Shown: piece after piece, positions 39,319-52,024 of the stretch
Layout of the letters: every line of letters starts with the position of its first letter
How positions within the stretch are numbered: position 1 is the first letter of the stretch
Origin: Citrus sinensis
Lineage: Eukaryota; Streptophyta; Magnoliopsida; Sapindales; Rutaceae
Direction: 5' to 3'
NCBI RefSeq assembly: GCF_022201045.2
Contig: NC_068561.1
Coordinates: 23,256,501-23,320,500, forward strand
Length of the DNA: 64,000 bases
Notes under the pieces: model-generated
What the model was told of the DNA's origin: nothing
The model's input: only the letters and a program-made list of their open reading frames with translations
Databases searched by the model: none
Position numbers and translations under genes: made by a program

Positions 39319-39574
39319 GAATCAAATCCTTATCAACTAACATTTTGACCAAAATTCAAGCGAAAATGTGGATACTTGTTTATCATAACATTTGAGTGAT
39401 AACTAGGGATGATTTTTTTTCCCCCTTTTTTAAGGATTGCGTTATTGAAAACTAAATTTATTCCAACTATGCCAGTGTGCAGGTTCAAACCTTAAACCTG
39501 TTTTATGAATCGAAAATTTTTAAAAGCATCCAATAAATTAAAATTTAAGATGATAATTACTCTTCATAATTATT

Positions 39575-39670
39575 AAGACTTTTATGCGGGTGTCATATAA
39601 CTATGACAATTGGGGTTCAAATCCCTCTCATATAAATGGAGAAGAGATTAATTGTTATTAGGCTAAATAA
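39575..39670 (+). mobile_element. Possible SINE fragment
   Basis: GGGGTTCAAATCCC is a very good RNA polymerase III box B. It is preceded about 30 bases upstream by a weak box-A-like TATGCGGGTGTCATATAA. No tail or target duplication was established. Confidence 0.35.
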
Positions 39671-41418
39671 TTATAAAAAAATTTATAATAAAGATGTTTA
39701 ATCTCCTTTTTATTGTTTCATTTGGTCTTTAAAAAACTTTGATTCCAAACTTTATATATTTATGACAATAAAATCGTGGGTTGTCTTTCAAAAGTTTAAA
39801 GATTGAGCTCTTTCAGTGATGCGCTGGAACCGAAAGACAAACATGCATTACCATCCAATATTGAGGCTTCTTTAGAATATTGCTAATTAACTATGTATTA
39901 CTAAATTTTTGTTGTCAATCATTATGATTTGCCAACTTGGTTCCATTATTTTTCCTTGATTTTTTGAGTTTCTTCTCTGATTCAAATAAATTTAAAATTT
40001 TAAACAATACAGAACATATTCATTTCTTTTTTCTTTATAGTAAAACATTTATAATTTAATACTTAATAAATTAATAGCCTCATTATATAACAATTTTTTG
40101 CAGTCCCGACTTGGCCAAAGAGCTAAACAAGATAATATTTTTTTTCTGAAAATCCTTATACAACTCCGTGATTCCATCCATGTCATAAATTAATAATCTA
40201 CTAAAATTATAAATATAATTATTATGATATTTTATTAGATAAAATATGTTTCTACTCTTATTGAGTTTTGTTTTTTTAAATTTAAATATAGTTAGATCTC
40301 ATTTTTTATTTTAGTTATTGCTTCTAAAAATTCTAAATTGTTTTCGGTTAATTTTAATTTATAGGGATTTTACTATATTTCAAGTGGAGCGTATTAAGTT
40401 CGTAGAAGGATGAGTAGTCCTCTATTACTCAAGAAACAAGCTCTTATAAAGTATTCATATATCATGAGCTTCATCTGTCATTTAAAAATATTAAACGTTT
40501 GTTAATTTCAAATTTGTGGTTTCTGAAATGAAAAAAAAAAAAAAAAGGATGTCTTAAGAATGGCGTTATAAACATAGAATATGTGGTTTCGGTAACGTTT
40601 GTTACCTAAAATAAGAACACAGAGAGCATGTTTAGTATCGTTTTCAAAAATGAGTGTAGCGCTAAAACATCTGACAGGGAAAAAAAAAAATTGACTGATT
40701 TGTTGATGGATCCAAAGTCCAAACAGCCAGTTTGTAAAGGCAAAAATGAAAGTGTTAACAAGAAAGCAACCGTAGATATGAGTTTATAAAGGCAAAGTGG
40801 GACAGAAAGCAAGATAAAAAAATTTCATTTGGGAGAGTCGTCCCAAGTTCATAGATTTAGAATTAATTGACAGCAGATATGGTGGGTCTGTAGAGGCAAA
40901 GACATCCAACTGGAACCAGAAATGAATCAATCATGTCATCTGAAGAACAAGTAAAGCACGAACTTTGTTGATTGAATTTAAAAACCAAAAGAATATTTTG
41001 CTTTCTTTAGAGGTCTTACTTACAGCAAGTTGTCAAATTCTTTCTGGGGACAGCTTCACTCATACTATATCAAATGTTATTGATTATCTTACGACAGTAT
41101 AACCAAAAATATACTTGAATGAAAATCAAAGCACCAAAGTTTTGCAGCAGCCACCTGAGTAAACAAATGGCATAACAAGAAAACATACGAGGGGCAGAGT
41201 CTCCTTCAAAATCATCGATACAATTCTTTTCTCAACAAAGTTACAAGAATAATTAACAATAACAACTGATGATTACATATGCATATATTGAAAAACAATG
41301 AAAGAATCCAAAAGAAGGAAAGGAACCAAAATAATAGCAAAATAATTAAGTCAACCAATTTGCTCAACTTTAAACTTTACCCGCATATTAAATTTCCTCA
41401 GATGATATGCCTCCTCTA

Positions 41419-44400
41419 CTATAGTACCTTTAGTTTTTTACCTCGTAAACCATTCCAAAAGGCAGCGGCACTCACTGCCTTCTTCCCAGGAAGCTGAACT
41501 TCCAATACCTAGTTGAATACCAATGTAACATGATGAGCAAGTCGAAAGACAGGCTAGCATGTGCAGTTATTTTTCCACAATATCATAGAATATGCATTTC
41601 ATACTCAAAAGTCTGTCTAGATTACTGGAGAACAAGCAAAAGACATATCACATACCTCAAGCGCAGTACACTCTCCACATGGAACTACCAGTGCATCCTT
41701 TTTGAATGTGATGCCATCTACTTCATTGGTCTGAATGTTGGGGCAAACTCTTGTAGTAATTATCTTTAGTTCTACGATACTTTGCTGACCATTTCTGTCA
41801 TCCACGACCGCCATTTTAGCTCGTGTTCCTGGCCACCCTGCAAAGGCCCGAACCTAGAAGGCTGTGTATCATCACCACAAACCAAAATCATAATAAAAAG
41901 GGGCCAAGGTTACCTTATTATGAAGAACAACAGCTTCTTCATCGAAGGACAGCCATGACTCCTCAGTAGTTATCTACAAGAATGAAATCTAAAATTTGAG
42001 CGAAGTATGGGGCACTAAAAACCATATTAGGGCGACTCACCCTACTGTGGTAAACTAAATAAACACTCTTGATGATAGTACTTATCTATTTTAACAATTT
42101 TCTAATTCCACCATTTTCAATAAGCAAACGACATTATTGGGGAAAGATTTGCAGCCAAGTACTGCATGATACATCTAATACCACATCATCTGCTACTGTG
42201 TGCAAGTGAACTTTGAAAAAGATGACACTTGTTTTAAAAAGTTTTACCCAAACAAGAACCACTTCATAACCAGGAGCTACTCTGTTTAGAAAAGCAAGCA
42301 CGAGGTTTTACTCTAGCTCAGAGTAGCTCTCTGAAACCTCACAAGCGAACACCAGCAGAAAATATTTTACTGTTTAACCAACATATATGATGCCTTGACT
42401 TATATATATCAAGGAGAATTTTTATCCATCTCCAACACCAACACATGAAACTCAGAAAAGTCTACCTTTGGAGCCAAGGTGGCTTTAGAATCATCTTGAG
42501 GTTGTGCTTTCACCCTAGCTGACCCATCTAATATAGAAGGAAGCTCACGTATAAGAAGTTCAGAACCTGCATATATAAATAGGATTAACAATAACCAAAC
42601 CAAAGAGTTTATTGAATCTGCCGATAAGGTATGGTTCTATGGAAAAATTGAACAACAATATAAGTGGCAGACAACATGCTCGTTAAAGAACTTGTGCTGA
42701 TAAATCATGTATACAGCATTTTTAGGCGAGACAAACTAATACGCTGCAAGAGTGTTCAAGTACAAAAACTCAGACACAAAAAGATAATGTAGGTCCAGAA
42801 AATGCACAGATGCTCGAGGTAAGTGAATAGTAACAAAAAAGAGAATAGAACCACCTTCAGAAAAGAGCAATACTAGTAACTCTGGTGCCTGCATGCAAAC
42901 CAGTGTAAACATCAGTCAAGAATGCTTAAAAAGCATTAATCTCCTTTTAAGAAGAATGAATCACGTAGAAACCAATTGATAGCATTTAGTTCTTAGGTGC
43001 CATTCTATAAAATTGGGCCAAGCATTATGGATTAACTGAATCCTAAAAATCTTCTTTAAGTCATTAACACTTCAATGTATTCCACATAAACAATATCCGT
43101 ACCTTAATTTGGTCATCAACTTCCATTTTCTCCCGGGCAATGACAGGTCCAGCATCAAGTGCTCGGACGGAAAATGCCAGTGATACTCCTGTTTCTTTAG
43201 CTCCATCCTAATACAGAGGCTAAATGTACTTATACAACTTGCAAGGGAAGTATAACAATTCAAATATTAGATTAAAGACAAATTAAGCCACCTGCAATGC
43301 TCGTTGAACAGGAGCAGCACCACGATAAAGTGGCAGCAGACTGGGGTGTATATTAACAGTACCTGAGAGAATTACTTACACTTAAAACTTTGAGAAACTT
43401 CTATAGCAAATTTTCCGTTATACAACAAATAATAGCAATAGGTTTGTCACATGAAATAAATTTTTCTTTTTCATGATTGTCGATAACTCTCCCTTTTAAA
43501 ATGGAGATGTTGAACATTTTTATTTACTGGTGATTTATGACCAATAACTTCACGTTTAGTATCTAAAATCCAAGGAGTGGCCAAAGCCAACAAATGAGAC
43601 ACTGTACATAAAATAACTAGGCAATCACAATTTCAGAATTCTGCAATATGATGGAATTAAGGTTTCAATGGAAACAAAAGGAGTATCATGTGAACCAGTC
43701 ATTGCTGGCCAAAAAAAAAAATAAATAAAAATAATTAACAGAGGTTAGATTTCTTTTAAAAATTAGATTATGCCTTTGACTATGCAGACATTATTGCCCC
43801 TAATTAAGCTTTTATAATTATCTCTTTTCTGATAACTGCAGTCCAGAGCAATAGTAGCAACAAGTCCAAGAAGATTACACTGGCATCCTCCAATAATCAG
43901 AAAGGGATTATAAACTTTTGTACCTTCCAATAATCATATAAGGAAATATCCAGAACATTTTAAGGCTATTAGTGCAACCACAAATACAACAAGTTGATAG
44001 AAATGACTTGTTTATCTGGAAATTATCAAAGAAGCAAAATTCTCAAGATTGTTAGAAGAAGTATATTTCACTAACCCATTGGTGGAATATTGAGGAATTT
44101 GCTTGGTAAAATATTCCCATAAGCTGCTGTAATGCAAAGTTCGGGCTGCAGAGCTCTTAAATTGGACAAGAAAGCATCCTGCATAAAAATAGAAAATGGT
44201 TTATCTTCACCAAGTCGGGGATTCAAATGAAGAGAGAAATTCCAATGGAAACGATGTAAACAAGGTTACGAACGGAGAAAGAAAAACTTTCCCAGCTTCC
44301 TAGCTCAACAGACAACAGAAACTCAAGTTTAACATTATAATAGTGAAATTTCAGAAAGTCGTTCAAATATGTGTTAACATATACATAAAAACTTTAACAA

Positions 44401-45071
44401 CTTCAAGAAGCACACTGCTTCTTTATCCCTTGACTCCAGATAACAAACCAATTGATTATTCAACTCATAAAAGTTATTCAAAGCAGAGTCATCAATTACC
44501 TCACCAGCCCTTTCAGGCGTGAAGATGAGGTCAGCAGGAAAGCCTCTGTCAAGAGCATACTGCGCTACTGGAGAAGGCAACACCTTTCTACCTCTATCTC
44601 TTCTAGAAGGAGGCTGAGTAACTATTGCTGCAACCTAGACCATACAAAAAATGTAACCCATAGAATACAAGAACACAATACTTTGATTTGATGGTAACCC
44701 AAGAAGCAAAGAAGCTCTTTCGCATATCAATGCAACACAATGCGGCATCGTCAGCTAGATTAAGAGTGAGTTAAAGAAGCTGAAGAGCGAATGAGTACCT
44801 CGAAAATGGAATCGGGTGAGGAAGAAGCGTTGAACAGAGTGTCAAGAACATTGACAGACACCTAAAAGTAAAGACCAAGCCATTTCATGAGAAATTGAAA
44901 AAAGAAAAAAAAGAAAAAGAATTATTAGAACATTCGAAAAAGAGTTGCCTGAGGAGAGCCCAAGAAGACGAGGGGCTTTTTCCTCGAAACAGAAAAAGCG
45001 GAAGGTGTTGTTGATGATGTTGCCGGGCCTTTGAAGCAGAAGAAACGTCTTATCATCAACGAAGAATTCAT
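41419..45071 (-). CDS. Mitochondrial methionyl-tRNA formyltransferase (11 exons)
   Basis: Transfers a formyl group from 10-formyl-tetrahydrofolate to initiator Met-tRNA for organelle translation. Exons (minus): 44949-45071, 44799-44861, 44500-44634, 44076-44178, 43292-43362, 43103-43207, 42855-42888, 42466-42566, 41914-41973, 41656-41853, 41419-41508; 1083 nt, 360 aa, all phases consistent. The N-terminus MNSSLMIRRFFCFKGPATSS is presequence-like and precedes the Rossmann start LVFLGSPQVSVNVLD. Catalytic residues: Asn145 and His147 in NIHPSLLPLYRGAAP and Asp183 in ALDAGPV. The C-terminal domain (from about residue 250) includes VRAFAGWPGTRA and ends FWNGLRGKKLKVL. Intron 1 has a GC donor (CAG|GCAACT at 44948). 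Confidence 0.95.
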
Positions 45072-45811
45072 TTCTTTTGTCTTTTCGTCTTCAACGAGAC
45101 CAGAGTGAAGACTGAAGAAATTGGAACTTCATCCATAAGCTTAGTGACGGTGAGAGTGCTTTATTCAAAATGATATTAAAAATCCAATCTAATTTTTGGA
45201 GGTTTCCAACCTAATCATTCATTAATTATTAGATAAAGTTTTAATTATTTACCCTAAAAAAAAAAGATATTTTTCATTAAATTAATTATAAATTTCTTGG
45301 GTTAATGCTGCATATTTTTAGTTACTTAATCAAAGTCAATTGGAAATTATTTTTTTTTAAAGGAATTCAATTTGATTTAAGTTTAAATAAACTAGATGAG
45401 TTTTCAGCGAAAAGAAACAAAACCGAATGAAAAAGAATGTTTATTAAAGTTAGATTGAATTTTTTCTTTTTTTTTCCCCAAAAATTATGAATATACCCAA
45501 GATAAGCCGGATCATTTTTCAAAATATTTCGAGTGATTAAAACATTTCAAAAATATTGCGTATCTCGTGTTTTATTATTTAAGGGGGGAAAAAAACACAT
45601 AAAGCTCTGAATTTTTTGAGCCAGAAAACTGTGACATAATAGTATGGCTAATTTCACAAATGAATTATTATTCCCCTTCATTATTCAGCGGCTCAACTTA
45701 ACCCCCAATGTAGCATCTATGCTAATTACACACAGTGGTTGCACTGTAACTTACAAGTTGCATTCTAACACCCTACATCATCGGATGCTTTCTGCTTTAC
45801 AAGGACTTTGA
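45072..45811. other. Spacer between the formyltransferase gene and the HMG-SINA gene
   Basis: AT-rich sequence with several A/T runs. It contains the formyltransferase promoter and the 3' flank of the next minus-strand gene. Nothing else is seen. Confidence 0.55.
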
Positions 45812-48800
45812 TCAAGAACAGTCTAAACTAAATTCTGTAGAATTCCATATACAAACTTCCAAGTTTAGCTCCCCGAAAGAACCAAGAAAACGAGACGGGA
45901 TGAGAAGAAAATCCATTGGAGGAAAACCTTCCACCAGTCCAGGAAAATTCTCCGTCAATGATTTTAATCTGAGGCAGCTGATTCCTCTTCCTGCTACAAG
46001 ATCATACAGATACTTCACCTTTGATGAGCTAGGGCTAATGCAAGTTATCATTACTGTATTCCCAATATTTTCAATGACACACTTGATGAGGAGAAAGAGC
46101 ACACCATCTTCCTCTGCTTGGAGAACGAGGAATTCTTCATCAATCCTTAAAGAGATACTCAAAGGGTTATTATATCTAAATCGCCTTCCTGAATCCCAGT
46201 GTTTGCTGCTGAAGTGTAGTGACAATTGTTCTGAAGAGCCGACAAAGTTACAGGATAAAAGAGGGCATGAACATGGTGCATACATGCACGTTTCTTCATG
46301 GTCATTATTCTTGGTGTAATCCACTGTTTCATTGCAACCATACTCTCTGTTTCGGCAGACAGATCGGACAGAATCAACAACTGACTCAATGTCCCCACAG
46401 ACTACGCTCTGACTCTCAAGAAAATTTGGCATATCTACCTGTCGATGTATCCAAGAAATTTATTGTTCTAAATAGCAAATCACATCTTATAAGAACTGAA
46501 GCAAGGAATCAAACTCATCCTCAAATGAACTTATCAAATAAGTCAACATTCATTATTTCAAATTTGAGGGTTCCAATCTAGTAAACTGTCAATTTCATTA
46601 AGCCGACCCTAGTCCCCCCCATAGATAGCCCTTGTACATGAATTTCTGTGGTGTTTGCTTTACATTCTGGTGCAGGTCTCTCAATAATTTATTTATTTTA
46701 CTTACCATGCACTACACCTCATCCCACCCCCAAATTAAACTTATCACCTCCAAAGTTGCCATGTGGAATTGAACTCTTAACTTCTTGCTTTCAGTCTTTC
46801 GCTGAAAGAGGCCAAACCAACTGGATTGTAAACCAAAGGACCTCTAATTTTATTTATACTACTAAGTTTCTTATGTATCATAATCACTATCATGTTTTGC
46901 AAAGAATGACAAACAGCAATAAGCCCAGCCAAAAAATAGAATCACAACAGCTGGTAAACACTATGGTAGACATGACGTGCATGAGGGACTAGACTATTTC
47001 CCACTTTAATTTGCTTTTCCCTTGCAAAAATACTTATCATTCTCCCTATCAGCGTCAAGTGAAAGGTGGGCGGAAATAGGTATTGCATTCCAACATATAA
47101 ATTAGAAACGGGGGAGGGTGGAGTAGAGGAATTGACTACCTCATCTATAGCAATATCTCCATTTAGTTGTTCTTCGTTAGCCTACAAAATAGTCAAGCAC
47201 AAGATTTAGATTATTGCTGCATTGTACTAAGCAATAAAATGAAATATTAATGTAACTAGGTCGTTAAAAATCAAATGGATACCTCATCTCTGTTAGCAGG
47301 ACCATGCTCTCCAGTACTTGTTTTGCACAGTGGAAGACCACCTAGTTGACCTCTGTGCTCTGCTGACTCCATACCAAAACACCTCTCCTTGCAAATCACC
47401 TGCAAAGGACCAGCTAACTTAATAATTCATACATAATCTAAGGCAACATGCATTGTAAATGTAAGTGTACCTTCCCAGATCCATAGCCACCAAGCTCTTT
47501 TTCTCGTTTTTCTCTCTCAGTAATCTCTTCCTCTCCCCAAGAAGATAAGCATGGAACAACGGTTGGGGCCAGAGCACTAGACCCCTCAATAGAGATGCTC
47601 TCATAATAAAAAAGCTGTGGATATTTCAGCAACAATCTACGACAAATGAAAATAAATATAGACAAAAACATGCTTGCAGAGATAGTTCACCTGGAGAAAC
47701 AAAAGACAGCCACCAACAGCACGTTGCTTTCCTTGACGATAACGAGAAACCTCCCGAACTAGTCGGTCAAGTAAGAATTTACCCCAGTTGTACTGATGGA
47801 TAACATCCATATTCGTCAAAAAATGGAGGAATGAAGGGCTTACATCCAGTCTGGCAGTTGGGGATAGAAGTGTACCCAATGCATAGAGTACAAATGATCT
47901 TTTGAAGTCTTCTCCTGCTTCTGGAACTGCCAACCGTTCCTCTAGAAGGCGCACTGATATCCCATGATTTGTAGCATTATAACTATGACGCAAGTTGGCA
48001 ATTAAGTCATCAGGCCCTGAGTTCACCACATCCTTGCCGCAAGCTGCTAATCCCATTACAAATTCCACATCTCTTGGGGATAAAGGAATGCATTCACCAC
48101 AGATATCCAAGCTACGTCGTGTAGTATTAAACCTCTCCAGTAGCCAAAGGCACAAGCTACGACGAAGAGTTCGGCACCTAAGAACAAGGAGGCTGCCAAA
48201 TCCCATGCTTCTCACTGCAGCTCTTTGATCTGTTGTGAGGCGCTGTAGCACATTGAATAAGCGGCCAGGAGAGCATCTTGTGACTAGTTTTGTCTGCAAT
48301 CATGCAAGCTTTATGATTTTTCAGCTGCAGAACATCAACAGTGTCTAGAAAGTAAAATTACCTGTTTCCTTGGCTTTGGGGCACGGGCAGGAGCTGTACT
48401 TAAGTAATCATCCCACACTTCTCGAGCATGCCTAGTATATTTTGCTTTTTCCTCATGGCTCATTGACTTCCAAGCATGTGATGCTGCCTTTGTGGCCTGA
48501 AATAGAACAGTCATTATTTCCAATTATTTCCTTCAAAGCATTATATCGGAAAAGGAGACTGTCATCAATTTCAAATGTAAATCAAGAAGCTCACAGCTTT
48601 GAGGCCTGAGGACTCAGGATGGGAAGCACTGTACTCCTTAATAAATTCTCGGCTTCAAAATTCCAATCGATATGTAAGTATGGCAGTTACGTAATTAAAG
48701 AAGAATGAGCTAAGACAATGGATATTGCACTTTTAAGAAACTAATTTTTACCTAAAATACACCCATGAGCATGCAGGACGAGGAGTGCCAACTTGCTTCT

Positions 48801-49352
48801 TCTTTTTCTTCTTTTTTCTCTTCCCATCTAGTGCATGCTCTTCTGCATTTTTCTTTACCAATGCAGCATCTGCTTCACTTGGTACCTAACATATATTTTG
48901 CATATCAAAAACTCAAGCAAATACTTTACAACATAATACTTGATGCTTCAACATAATAAATAGTATCACACTATGGGGCACATAAATAAAGCTGCTTTAG
49001 CCAATATAAAGCATTCCTCAAGAACAGCAAGCTCTTCTGGATGGTACCTTAGGACATGCTGTCCAACATTGTACCAATGATTTTGCGATCATCCCATAAT
49101 TCTCTTTCTTATACTAATCAACCCAACACTTTTCAAAGACAAAACAAAACATAAACTCATACTGACACATTAATTAAACAACTAAAACACGTACAAGAAA
49201 CCTTCCTAAAAACATGCTTTTGTGGGTTGTACCTTATGCTGTTAAAAGTTGTACCTTTATCTGATTAAGTTTAACAATTTATTGAACAAATAATTCAAAG
49301 CACATATACAAACTAAAAAGAGAGTTTAAGAAAAAAAGAAAAAAAAAACCAT
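45812..49352 (-). CDS. HMG-box + plant-mobile-domain-like + RING-less SINA domain protein
   Basis: Proposed exons (minus): ATG at 49350-49352 (tentative), 48752-48885, 48595-48652, 48362-48496, 47691-48293, 47471-47614, 47283-47399, 47140-47181, 45812-46438. They keep frame throughout and give about 620 aa. Residues 24-32 are a Lys/Arg run, a likely nuclear signal. About 38-100 is an HMG box (WVYFSREFIKEYSASHPESS, then HAWKSMSHEEKAKY). About 111-360 resembles the region of plant-mobile-domain/Ulp1-type proteins (IPLSPRDVEFVMGL, NWGKFLLDRLV, CLLFLQLFYYE). Residues 413-620 are a SINA (SIAH) zinc-finger and TRAF-like domain (CRNREYGCNE, HEETC, CSCPLLSCNF), but no RING precedes it, so ligase activity is unlikely. 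Function unknown. Alternative: two adjacent genes, with the SINA exon separate. Confidence 0.65.
46640..46850 (-). mobile_element. tRNA-derived SINE in an intron of the HMG-SINA gene
   Basis: On the minus strand a box-A-like TTGGCCTCTTTCAGCG is followed about 30 bases later by AGTTCAATTCCACATGG, a box B, and then GGCAACTTTGGAGGTGATAA. That is a tRNA-like head followed by a non-tRNA body as in plant SINEs. Limits are approximate and no target duplication was identified. Confidence 0.5.
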
Positions 49353-50485
49353 TTCAGTAAGATGACGAAAGCTTGCAATTGACGCGACCAGGAAAAGAAG
49401 ATGAGACCACAGAAGCCAAATTAGGGTTAGGATTTGGGTTCCAAAACTGGTAATTGAGAATCAAGTGCCCATAAAATGGATCTAGAGATGACAGAATTGG
49501 ATCCTTCGCCAATCTTCTTCGCGTCTGCTCTACAGAGTCGCGGCAATTTTTTTCTCATGCTGTGAGGTGTTGTACTTTCAGTTGAATTTTGATTTTGGTA
49601 ATGACATCAGTGATCCCTATTTTTTTATGTTTTCTGATATGAATGCATAGTTTTTCCAATTTTGTCAATAAGTTCCCTGCTGGGTGCTGATATGGGTAAA
49701 CTACACTTGAATCCTTATTATTTAGAAAAAATAAAAAATTCCCATAGTTTTCAAAATCAAGCAATTAAATCCCTATTGTTTGTAAAATCATCACACAAGT
49801 TCTTGACCTGATCTCGTTAGTAGATTTTCACACCGTCAGGGTATATACGTCTTTTTATTGATACGTTTTTCAGATTCTTGACAAAATGATTGTTAAACCT
49901 CCAACGTACAGGGAAAAAGAAAAGAAAAAACTCTTTTAATGTTTCTAAATATGTAATCCTTTCTTAGAAGCATATTCCATTTGTTTATAAAAAAAAAAGT
50001 AATTTTTTTTTAATTTTTTACGATTCAAGATTCAATGGCAATTACAATATGTTTTTTTTTTTTCGGTGTTAAACGTAACTTAAGCCCTCTTACAAAATAA
50101 TGTTACCACCAGCTTAATAAAAAATAATGCTACACGAACTTAATAAAAGTTATTAGAATTTGGGTTCTGATTTTGCGCGTTGGAAAATGGAGGTTAAGTT
50201 AAATGTTTGTTCTGACAATTAACCAAATGCTCCATTCAAGCTTATACTTATATCCACTAAAATTTTAAAGAATGTAAAGGGGCAGCAAAAAAGCATGCAC
50301 ACCCATCGCTATAATATTTGGGTTTGCTTTTTGGAGAGATCTAACTCTGATTACAGATTAAAAGATATTACAGGTAAATAAATTTAAAAAAAAAACATAT
50401 ACAAATCCAAGTCAAAGCAACGAGAGGAGATTAACTTATTATTCTTAAGGTAATTCAATAGGAATACGTGTAGATAACAATGCAA
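49353..50485. other. Spacer between the HMG-SINA gene and SINA-like gene B
   Basis: Contains the presumed 5' UTR and promoter of the HMG-SINA gene, then AT-rich DNA and the 3' flank of gene B. No coding exon is seen. Confidence 0.5.
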
Positions 50486-52024
50486 TTAACGTAACCAATG
50501 TGGTAACCTATCCTTAAATATGCAGATTTTCAAATTAAGCCGCCCATCAGTAGCATCCAATAGCCATGGCACCAAAGGGAAACCCAATTTAGGAAGGTTA
50601 TCAAGCTGCTTTTTAGAGCTCGAAATGGCTGACCTGAATGTAAGGGTAGAGACATTATTGGATCCGAAACTTACACTGATCTTATATTCGTTTCTCGCCT
50701 CTCTCGATGAAGAAATGCAAGATATCGACAGTCCATTTTGCTGTTGATTACTTCTTGCATTGTGGAGAACGAACAATATGTTGTCATCTCTCCCTTCTAG
50801 AAGAACTAGGAACTTGTCATTCTTAGCATCTAGCCTAATACTGAAATCTTGATCGTACCGAAATAGTACGGATGAATTTTGATGTTGAGCTCTGAAGTGT
50901 TGATACAACTGGCTGGATGATCCGAGGAAGTCGCATCCCGAAAGAGGGCATGAGCATGGGGAATGTTTGCATGCCTTTTCGTGATCATTTTTCTCAAGGT
51001 AACCCAGCGTTTCGTTGCAGCCGTATTCAGCATTCTTGCATGAAACTGATTTCACCGATTCTAAAAGTTTCTCAATCACTCTGTTGCGAGTATAAGCAAT
51101 TGGCGAACGGTCGAAGGGACAGCTGTCATTCTTAATTTTGCTTCGGCAGGTTGTGCACACCATATGCCCATTTTCACACTGTATGCATATATAAAGATTA
51201 ATGTTATCGGACAGTACTATATTTCATAGAATATACATACAAGAAACTTAGTTGGTCCAACTCGGCAATCGAAACAAAATATTCAACATGTTGTTTCTCT
51301 TTTTTTTTTTTTTTTTGGTGGTTGTTGTTGTAAATTAATAACAACTGTTGGGAGTCAAAATATAATAAAAGAATAAAAAGTTAATTCGAGATTTTTTCGG
51401 TGTATTAAATTATATGGTATCCGAAGACCACATTGAATCTGACTAATTCAGATTCGAGCCGGGTAGGACTATTAGGACGGCAAAACTCTCCCAATAAATA
51501 TTTAATGCTGCTGCATTCTCAAGTCTCGAACCGAGAACCTTAATTAAGTTAGAACAGCCCTATATCAATTGATCTACGCTCTTGTTGGTTGAAGCTAATT
51601 AGAAATTGTAAAACACTAAAACATCTACGCTCTTGTTGGTTAAAACTAATTAGAGATTGTAAAACACTAAAACATATAGAATTTTTCTAATATCAGGAAC
51701 TCAGATCATGAATTTCACTCACATGCATGAACAATTTTTAATATACAAATTTTCTGTTTGCTCCACTAACCACACTATGTAGGCACTCTGATTTTTTTCA
51801 TTGATTTAAAAAAAAAAATTCATTAGGAAATAATAATCTAAACCCAACTGAAAATTGAAGAAAGCAAAACAAAACAAAAGAAACAAACAAACCTGATAAA
51901 CAGGAGGGCGGAATGGTCCAAAGCAAATGGGGCAATCAAGAAAATCTGAATCGGCTAGAGTTATAGAAACAGATCCACTCCTACAAACTCTTTTGGCAGC
52001 TGGTGCTTCATGCTCTTCCTGCAT
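50486..52024 (-). CDS. SINA-like E3 ubiquitin ligase, gene B (altered RING)
   Basis: Exons (minus) 51893-52024 and 50486-51178; 825 nt, 274 aa. Exon 1 starts MQEEHEAPAAKRVCRS and leads to SVSITLADSDFLDCPICFGP. The intron falls just before the CENGH codons of the RING, the usual site in this family (also used by gene C). RING ligands seen are CPIC, CENGH and CTTC, but the final pair reads CPFDR where CPxC is expected, so the last cysteine is replaced by Asp. The SIAH finger follows (CKNAEYGC, HEKAC, CSCPLSGC, HFRAQH) and then a beta-rich TRAF-like domain to the end. SINA proteins normally pass ubiquitin to substrates bound by the C-terminal domain; this one may be weak or a decoy. An upstream non-coding or missing exon is possible. 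Confidence 0.82.
51375..51592 (-). mobile_element. tRNA-derived SINE in the intron of SINA-like gene B
   Basis: On the minus strand it starts ACCAACAAGAGCGTAGATCA, has a box B GGTTCTCGGTTCGAGACTTG, and continues through CCTACCCGGCTCGAATCTGA to a T-rich end. This is the layout of a plant SINE. The 5' edge is duplicated together with host flank (51573-51674). No clean target duplication was found. Confidence 0.55.
51573..51674. repeat. 51-bp tandem duplication at the SINE edge
   Basis: Two adjacent 51-bp units (51573-51623, 51624-51674) both begin TCTACGCTCTTGTTGGTT and end TGTAAAACACTAAAACA, with a few mismatches. The unit joins the SINE 5' end to flanking DNA, so it arose after the SINE inserted. 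Confidence 0.8.

Larger units (their letters stand above)
38663..41418. other. Long spacer upstream of HIPP
   Basis: About 2.7 kb of AT-rich DNA. It holds a 36-bp direct repeat pair (39247-39318), two box-B-like sequences near 39488 and 39615, and A/T runs. I see no exon that I can support. Confidence 0.5.

Noticed and set aside
39019-39348. 109-codon + strand frame with an internal repeat
   Set aside because: No homology recognised; the 36-bp repeat keeps the frame open and no other coding signal is present.
44374-44499. Continuation of the formyltransferase frame past exon 3
   Set aside because: The sequence after RAGE is intron; the conserved DAFLSNLRAL in the next exon follows directly in phase.
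47615-47671. Upstream extension RRLLLKYPQ of the fifth internal exon of the HMG-SINA gene
   Set aside because: It is out of phase with the previous exon; the acceptor before LFYYES keeps frame and gives the conserved FLQLFYYE.
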